Origin: Chloroflexi bacterium RBG_16_60_22
GTDB lineage: Bacteria; Chloroflexota; Dehalococcoidia; Dehalococcoidales; RBG-16-60-22
DNA length: 13,381 bases
Direction of reading: 5' to 3'
Assembly (NCBI GenBank): GCA_001796935.1
Contig: MGNX01000118.1
Location: forward strand, 1-13,381
Shown: in pieces, positions 9,165 to 13,381 of the stretch
How the letters are laid out: each line of letters opens with the position of its first letter
Position numbering within the stretch: the stretch's first letter is position 1
The notes under the pieces: model-generated
What the model saw: the letters and a program-made list of their open reading frames with translations, nothing else
Database searches by the model: none
Told to the model about the DNA's origin: nothing
Made by a program: the position numbers and the translations under genes

Positions 9165-9311
9165 ATGGAAAACGCCGGCTATTTACTGGCTGCCTTCGCC
9201 ATCATCTGGGTAATCTTTTTTGCCTATCTCCTCAACCTGCTGAACAGGCAGAGAAGGCTGAAAAAGGAAATTGATGCGCTGAAAAACACGTTAAAGGAGA
9301 AGACTGGGTAG
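9165..9311 (+). CDS. ccmD: Small membrane protein CcmD
   Basis: CcmD is a small single-span protein that helps the CcmABC complex release holo-CcmE. This 48-residue product has a short N-terminus (MENAGYLLAAFAIIW), one membrane helix from about residue 6 to 26, then a basic/charged helix containing NRQRRLKKEID. The size, topology, charge pattern and position right after ccmC all fit CcmD; sequence identity in this family is weak by nature. ATG 9165 is preferred over the in-frame ATG 9159 because AAGGAG (9153-9158) is 6 bases away from 9165 and directly abuts 9159. The stop is TAG 9309-9311. Confidence 0.9.
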   Translation: MENAGYLLAAFAIIWVIFFAYLLNLLNRQRRLKKEIDALKNTLKEKTG

Positions 9312-9363
9312 CGGGAAGGTATCACCCGCCGGGAACGCGTCTCCCCGTTCCGGGAGTTGACTG

Positions 9364-11706
9364 ATGACATTCCTGGGGAAACTGAGTCTGGGGAAGAAAA
9401 TATCCCTGCTGCTGGTCCTGGGGCTGGTGCTGGGGATTAGCGTGTTCAGCTTTTTAGGTATGAGAGCTGTCAATCAGGCCACCGAGGTAATGCTGGAGGA
9501 CCGTCTCACCACCGCTCATCTGGTAGCCGGTTACCTTGACGAGACGCTGGAGCGCGCCCTGACGGAGCTGGGGAGCGCCGCGCGGAGCATCGGCGGTGAC
9601 GGGTCGCCCGCCGCCATCGCCGCCGCCGCGCAGAACCTGGCAGCCACCTACTCCCGGCTGTCCATCGAGATAAACAACGTCTACGTCGTCGATGCCGGGG
9701 GACGGGTCTCCTGGAGTCAGACCGGCCTGCCGGCCCTCAGCGGCCGCAACTTCACTTTCTACCCGGGCGTCAGCCGCGTCACGGAAAGCGGCACGGCCTA
9801 TATCTCCGGGCTGGTCTCGGAACCTATCACCAGAACCCCGGTGGTGCTCCTCACCAGCCCCGTGAAAGACCGTGCGGCGGGCGCCAGCGGCATGCTGGTC
9901 ATCGCCGTGGACGTCGGCCGCTCCAGCATCGGCGGTTTTATCCGGCCCATCCAGCTGGGGCAGACGGGCTACGTGGAGATAGTCGACCAGAACGGCATCG
10001 TCGTCGCCCGGACCGAGCCCGGCCCTACCCTTTCACCCTTCGAGAAAAGCGACCACTCCGGCCGCTTTGCCGACCTCATCGCCGCCGGGCAGCCGACGCG
10101 GGGACTCTGCCACACCTGCCACGAGCCCGTGCAGAGAGTAGAGCGCGACGATGTGCTGGCCTTCGTGCCCCTGTCCCAGGCCAGCTGGGGCGTCATCATC
10201 CGCCAGTCGGAGGCGGAGGCACTCGCTCCCGTCTACGAGCTGCGCCAGAGCCTGATTCTCGTCGGCGCGCTGCTCACCGCCATGGCCACCTTCATCGTGA
10301 TTATCACCACCCGCGACGTCATCAACCGCCTCAAGTTCCTCACCGTCGCCTCGCGGCGGATTGCGGCGGGCGACCTGGACAGCTCCGTCACCGCCTCCGA
10401 GGAGGACGAGGTCGGGATGCTGGCCCGCGCTTTCGAGGATATGAGGTCCAGGCTCAAGACCTACACCGGGGAGCTGGAGAAGCGGACCAGGGAGCTCTCC
10501 CACCTGCTCTCCGTATCGGAAATGCTAAGCCACCTGCCGGAACTGACCGACCTGGATGCCGCCCTGGGCAGCGTCCTGGACAAGACCCTGGCCATCATGA
10601 ACGAGAAGGTCGGTGCCATACTGCTGCTCGACGAAGAGAGGCAGGTGCTCTACTGCCAGGTCAATCACGGCCTGTACCGGAAAAACTCCTCTCACCTGAC
10701 CTACAAGCTGGACGGAGGCATCAGCAGCCAGGCCGTCCGCACCGGCGAGGTGATAACCACCGGAGATATCTCCCGTGATTCCCGTTTCAGTAGCTCCACG
10801 CCGAAAATGACCGAAGGTCTCCAGGCCTTTATCAGCGTTCCCCTCCGCTCCAAAGAGAAGATTTTGGGGGTGCTCAACATCGCCAGCCATGACCGCCGCC
10901 AGTTCTCCCCGGAGGACGTAAAGCTCCTGGAGGGCATCGCCCGTCAGATTACGGCCGCCACGGAAAACGCCCGACTGCACCGGGAAGTACAGCAAAAGGA
11001 GGAGATACGCGGCGAGCTCCTGGAAGACATGTTCTCCATCCAGGAGGAAGAGCGCAAGAGAATCGCCCGGGAGCTTCACGACGAGACCAGCCAGGTAATC
11101 GCCAGCCTCACCGCCAGCCTGGAGGCCGCCACGGCCATGCTGCCCGGGGACGCCGAGAAACCCCGCGCCATGCTCAAAAAGGCGCAGGGACTTTCCATCA
11201 ATATCCTCGACGATGTGCACAAGCTGATTTACGACCTCCGCCCTTCGCTGCTCGACGACCTCGGCCTGGAAGCGGCGGCGCGGTGGCTCACCGAGGTCAA
11301 CCTGGAGGCGGCGGGGATTAACGTGACCTTTAAGACCACCGGGCGGCAGCGCCGGCTCGCCCCCGGCATCGAGGTCACCCTCTTCAGGGTCATCCAGGAA
11401 GCCGTGAACAATATCGCCCGGCATTCCCGGGCCAGGAATACCAGCCTGAGCCTGCAATACCGGAGAAACGCCATCAGGGTCCAGGTAAAGGACGACGGCC
11501 AGGGCTTCGACGTCGAGGAGGCAATCAGCTCCCGCGAACGTCCCCGCGGCCTGGGACTGGTCGGCATGAAAGAACGGGTAGCCATCGCCGGTGGCACCCT
11601 GGATATACGGTCGGACCCGGTCAAAGGAGGCACGGAGATTATCATTGAAATCCCACTGAACAAGGAGGTTGCCAATGCACAAGATAAAAGTGCTCATCGT
11701 GGATGA
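9364..11706 (+). CDS. Sensor histidine kinase with a haem c motif in its extracytoplasmic Cache domain
   Basis: This 780-residue kinase is of the NarX/DegS-like HisKA_3 type. Membrane helices are at 13-33 and 297-316. The ~260 residues between them look like a double-Cache (PAS-like) sensor. CHTCH at 249-253, in its membrane-proximal part, is a c-type haem attachment motif placed where the Ccm machinery acts. HAMP covers about 317-370, a GAF domain about 396-540, and a coiled linker leads to the phospho-acceptor His572 in the ARELHDETSQ box. The ATPase domain shows an N-box with Asn682/Asn683, a G1 box DDGQGFD (710-716) and a GLGLVGMKER G2 box. Likely signals are redox state or a gas ligand at the haem, with GAF as a possible second, cytoplasmic input; both are inferred. 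It begins 52 bases after ccmD and overlaps its response regulator by 32 bases. GGGAG at 9352-9356 supports ATG 9364. Confidence 0.93.
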   Translation: MTFLGKLSLGKKISLLLVLGLVLGISVFSFLGMRAVNQATEVMLEDRLTTAHLVAGYLDETLERALTELGSAARSIGGDGSPAAIAAAAQNLAATYSRLSIEINNVYVVDAGGRVSWSQTGLPALSGRNFTFYPGVSRVTESGTAYISGLVSEPITRTPVVLLTSPVKDRAAGASGMLVIAVDVGRSSIGGFIRPIQLGQTGYVEIVDQNGIVVARTEPGPTLSPFEKSDHSGRFADLIAAGQPTRGLCHTCHEPVQRVERDDVLAFVPLSQASWGVIIRQSEAEALAPVYELRQSLILVGALLTAMATFIVIITTRDVINRLKFLTVASRRIAAGDLDSSVTASEEDEVGMLARAFEDMRSRLKTYTGELEKRTRELSHLLSVSEMLSHLPELTDLDAALGSVLDKTLAIMNEKVGAILLLDEERQVLYCQVNHGLYRKNSSHLTYKLDGGISSQAVRTGEVITTGDISRDSRFSSSTPKMTEGLQAFISVPLRSKEKILGVLNIASHDRRQFSPEDVKLLEGIARQITAATENARLHREVQQKEEIRGELLEDMFSIQEEERKRIARELHDETSQVIASLTASLEAATAMLPGDAEKPRAMLKKAQGLSINILDDVHKLIYDLRPSLLDDLGLEAAARWLTEVNLEAAGINVTFKTTGRQRRLAPGIEVTLFRVIQEAVNNIARHSRARNTSLSLQYRRNAIRVQVKDDGQGFDVEEAISSRERPRGLGLVGMKERVAIAGGTLDIRSDPVKGGTEIIIEIPLNKEVANAQDKSAHRG
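11662..11668 (+). promoter_or_regulatory. Ribosome binding site fixing the response regulator start
   Basis: AAGGAGG lies inside the kinase gene, 6 bases before ATG 11675. A TTG at 11669 in the same frame directly abuts it and is therefore unlikely to be the initiator. Confidence 0.75.
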
Positions 11707-12322
11707 CCACGCCATCATGCGAGACGGTATCCGCGCCCTGCTCAGCATTAACGAGGATATCGAGGTCGTCGGCGAAGCGTCCGAGGGCAAGGAAGCCCTC
11801 AAGAAGGTGCCGGAGCTCAAGCCGGACGTTATCGTCATGGACATCGCCATGCCGGGGATGGACGGCATGGAAGCGACGCGCCAGATGGTCAAGGGGAACT
11901 CTAAAGTGAAGGTCCTGGTCCTTACCCAGCACGATAACAAGGAGTATATCCTCTCCGCCATCAAGGCCGGGGCGGCCGGCTTCGTTCCCAAGCGGGCCAT
12001 GGGCTCCGAGCTCGTCTCCGCCATCCGCGCCGTCAACCGCGGCGACTCCGTGCTGTACCCGTCAGTGGCCTCGGCCCTGATTGAGGACTACCGGCAGCGG
12101 GCGGAGCTGGACCCCTATGACCGCCTCACCGCCCGGGAGAGGGAAATCCTGAGGCTCATCGCCGAGGGGCACACCAGCCAGGAAATCGCCGATATGCTGG
12201 TTATCAGCCTGAAAACGGTGCTCGGTCACCGCACCAAAATCATGGAAAAGCTGGATATCCACAACCGCACCGAGCTCATCAAGTTCGCCATGCGCAAAGG
12301 CCTGATAAGCATCGATACCTAG
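11675..12322 (+). CDS. NarL/FixJ-family response regulator with LuxR-type DNA-binding domain
   Basis: This 215-residue regulator is the expected partner of the overlapping kinase. The receiver domain (1-120) has the acidic pair Asp10/Asp11, phospho-acceptor Asp56, Thr84 and Lys106, all needed for phosphorylation switching. A linker leads to a LuxR-type helix-turn-helix at about 151-210 (LTAREREILRLIAEGHTSQEIA then KTVLGHRTKIMEKL). It should bind DNA as a dimer once phosphorylated. Targets are not evident; the ccm operon and the upstream cytochrome promoters are the obvious candidates. The 32-base overlap with the kinase gene implies co-translation. A strong terminator lies 36 bases after the stop. 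Confidence 0.95.
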   Translation: MHKIKVLIVDDHAIMRDGIRALLSINEDIEVVGEASEGKEALKKVPELKPDVIVMDIAMPGMDGMEATRQMVKGNSKVKVLVLTQHDNKEYILSAIKAGAAGFVPKRAMGSELVSAIRAVNRGDSVLYPSVASALIEDYRQRAELDPYDRLTAREREILRLIAEGHTSQEIADMLVISLKTVLGHRTKIMEKLDIHNRTELIKFAMRKGLISIDT

Positions 12323-12357
12323 CCCAGGATACTCCCCGTCCCGCCGGCCCCTGACGG

Positions 12358-12401
12358 AAAATAAAGACTCTATACTATAACAGGTGAGGGTCTTTATTTT
12401 T
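12358..12401 (+). terminator. Rho-independent terminator ending the ccm/two-component transcription unit
   Basis: AAAATAAAGACTC (12358-12370) pairs with GGGTCTTTATTTT (12388-12400), 13 pairs with one G-U, around a 17-base loop, ending in a run of five T. The A-run on the left arm means it could also stop transcription arriving from the minus strand. Loop bases ACAGGT (12380-12385) are complementary to ACCTGT (12402-12407) just downstream. Confidence 0.85.
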
Positions 12402-12420
12402 ACCTGTCCCTGAAGGGTAC

Positions 12421-12459
12421 TTTTTTCCGGAGAAATCGGGTGTTTTTTCCGGGAAAAAA
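12421..12459. repeat. Direct repeat TTTTTTCCGG x2 with a palindromic second copy
   Basis: TTTTTTCCGG occurs at 12421-12430 and 12443-12452, start to start 22 bases, close to two helical turns. The second copy forms the palindrome TTTTTTCC-G-GGAAAAAA (12443-12459). The arrangement could be protein-binding half-sites, or the remains of a T-tail from a second terminator. No gene starts nearby on either strand. Confidence 0.4.
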
Positions 12460-12530
12460 GAGTTGCTCAATCATTGCCCCCCGCCGCGAGCGGGCGGATA
12501 ATCAATACGAGAAGAAGCTGATTTTCCGGC

Positions 12531-12607
12531 CAGCCGGCGAGGGGTGACTAAAAAATATTGAGGGGTCTCTTCGGCTTAGCTCCAAAACAGGCGCCCCTTG
12601 CCGGCTG
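12531..12607. repeat. Long-range 14-base inverted repeat in the spacer before the MATE gene end
   Basis: CAGCCGGCGAGGGG (12531-12544) and CCCCTTGCCGGCTG (12594-12607) are inverted copies with one G-T mismatch, enclosing 49 bases. On the minus strand this lies 33 bases beyond the MATE stop codon, so it may be a 3' structure of that transcript, although the T-run AATATTTTTT lies inside the loop. The rest of the 12323-12639 gap holds the terminator at 12358-12401, the repeat at 12421-12459, and no credible gene. Confidence 0.45.
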
Positions 12608-12639
12608 TATCTTTTATCCCACCATCCAAACGCCCGCCG

Positions 12640-13381
12640 CTATACCTTCTTGACCTTCCACCGGCCCATCTTGAAATAGACCGTGTAAGCGATTGCCCCG
12701 GCCAGAGTGCTGGCCACTATCGCCCAGCGCACCCCGTAAACACCCAGGTCCGTATACTGCGAAAGGCCATAGGCCAGCGGCAGCAGCACCACCCAGACCA
12801 TAGCGATGCTGATAATCATGTTCGGCACGGTATCGCCGGCGCCGGCGATGCACTGCTGGAACACGGAGACGAACGCCAGCACCAGGAAGGCCGCCGCGGC
12901 AATCCTCAGGAAGATGCTGCTGATTTCCAGGAGGGCGGGGTCGCTGGTGAAAATGCCCATGATGTTCTCCGCCCAGAGCAGGATAGCTGCGGAACAGGCC
13001 ACCATGAAGGCCTCCAGGTAGCCCAGCGCCAGCCAGCCGTTTTTCTCCGCCCGCTCCGGGCGGCCGGCCCCCAGGTTCTGTCCCAGCAGCACGCCGGCCC
13101 CCATGCCGAACCCCAGCCCCGGCAGGTACAAAAACATCTCCACCCGGGTCACCAGGCTGTGGCCGGCCACGGCCAGCGTCCCGAAGGGGGCCATGAACCA
13201 GATCAGCATGAAGTTGCCGAACGCCCGCTGCAGGCTCATGACCTGGGCGGGTATGCCTATCTTCAGTATCCGCCAGATAATCTGGGGGTCGAGGCGGAAG
13301 TCCTTTAAAGTGAGGTGGAGACGGGTACGCCCCCCGAAGAGCAGCCCCAGCACGAGCAAGGTGCCCAGGCTCTGGGAAAAG
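12640..13381 (-). CDS. MATE-family multidrug/toxin exporter, C-terminal part (5' end outside the window)
   Basis: MATE proteins export organic cations, drugs or metabolites by Na+ or H+ antiport. The minus-strand frame is open from the right edge to TAG at 12640-12642, giving 246 residues, roughly the C-terminal half of a normal ~450-residue protein. Visible features include the second-half start (WRILKIGIPAQVMSLQRAFGN), the loop GFGMGAGVLLGQNLGAGRPERA, in which Gly-Gln-Asn-x-Gly-Ala-x-x-x-x-x-Ala is the characteristic MATE signature, and QQCIAGAGDT before the last helices. About six membrane segments are present. A short basic tail (RWKVKKV) ends the protein. It converges on the regulator operon and shows no sign of a functional link to the cytochrome genes. 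The substrate cannot be predicted. Confidence 0.92.
   Translation of the reverse strand, partial: FSQSLGTLLVLGLLFGGRTRLHLTLKDFRLDPQIIWRILKIGIPAQVMSLQRAFGNFMLIWFMAPFGTLAVAGHSLVTRVEMFLYLPGLGFGMGAGVLLGQNLGAGRPERAEKNGWLALGYLEAFMVACSAAILLWAENIMGIFTSDPALLEISSIFLRIAAAAFLVLAFVSVFQQCIAGAGDTVPNMIISIAMVWVVLLPLAYGLSQYTDLGVYGVRWAIVASTLAGAIAYTVYFKMGRWKVKKV

Noticed and set aside
9329..9353. A GGAACG/CGTTCC hairpin just before the kinase ribosome site
   Set aside because: It has only six clean pairs and no T-run, so it is not a terminator. It could tune kinase translation, but the evidence is too thin for a feature call.
10525..12036. A 503-codon minus-strand open frame opposite the kinase and regulator
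   Set aside because: It is a shadow of two well-recognised genes on the plus strand and spans their junction. No domain or start signal was seen.
12474..12501. A TTGCCC-16-GATAAT promoter-like pair on the plus strand
   Set aside because: No plus-strand gene follows, and the boxes are imperfect.
12598..13308. A 236-codon plus-strand open frame opposite the MATE gene
   Set aside because: The translation is His/Gln/Pro-rich and looks like an antisense shadow. The minus strand encodes clear MATE motifs.

Overview
This window looks like chromosomal DNA from a GC-rich, anaerobic, cytochrome-rich bacterium. It most resembles the Dehalococcoidia-like Chloroflexota known from sediment and subsurface genomes. 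I infer this from the LuxR-type regulator with its characteristic C-terminus, the CXXXY-type CcmE, the CcmF with a zinc-ribbon tail, and the lipid-anchored cytochromes with low-complexity stalks. The taxonomic assignment is inference; no marker gene such as rRNA is present.

Layout. (1) Positions 2-121 hold the C-terminal end of a multihaem cytochrome that starts outside the window. (2) After an AT-rich spacer with a good promoter comes an 800-residue nine-haem c-type cytochrome lipoprotein (325-2727). It has a collagen-like Gly-Pro-Ala/Ser stalk and two Ig/PKD-like regions, and is followed by a strong hairpin terminator. (3) A second near-consensus promoter drives a small diheme lipoprotein (2899-3294) whose haem domain sits on a 27-unit Pro-Ala stalk. 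(4) Positions 3377-9311 form a compact cytochrome c maturation (System I) operon in the order ccmE, ccmF, an unnamed membrane protein, ccmA, ccmB, ccmC, ccmD. Gaps are short or negative. No ccmG, ccmH or ccmI is present in the window. (5) Immediately downstream is a two-component pair (9364-12322): a Cache-HAMP-GAF-HisKA_3 sensor kinase with a CXXCH haem c motif in its extracytoplasmic domain, overlapping a NarL/LuxR-type response regulator. (6) A rho-independent terminator at 12358-12401 closes this transcription unit. (7) A roughly 240-base spacer with several repeats separates it from a converging MATE-family exporter on the minus strand (12640-13381, cut by the window edge).

How the genes fit together. 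CcmA, B, C and D would load haem onto CcmE, and CcmF would transfer it to apocytochromes outside the membrane. Local clients would be the cytochromes at 2-121, 325-2727 and 2899-3294. The histidine kinase itself is probably also a client, because its CXXCH lies between its two membrane segments. The striking inference is that a sensor needing the Ccm machinery to become functional is encoded at the end of the Ccm operon. It could therefore report redox state, a gas ligand, or the success of cytochrome maturation. Other unusual points are a CcmE with Cys in place of the haem-binding His, a CcmC with Met where the first haem-ligand His is expected, a zinc-ribbon tail on CcmF, and an uncharacterised signal-peptide/beta-domain/single-TM protein in the operon.
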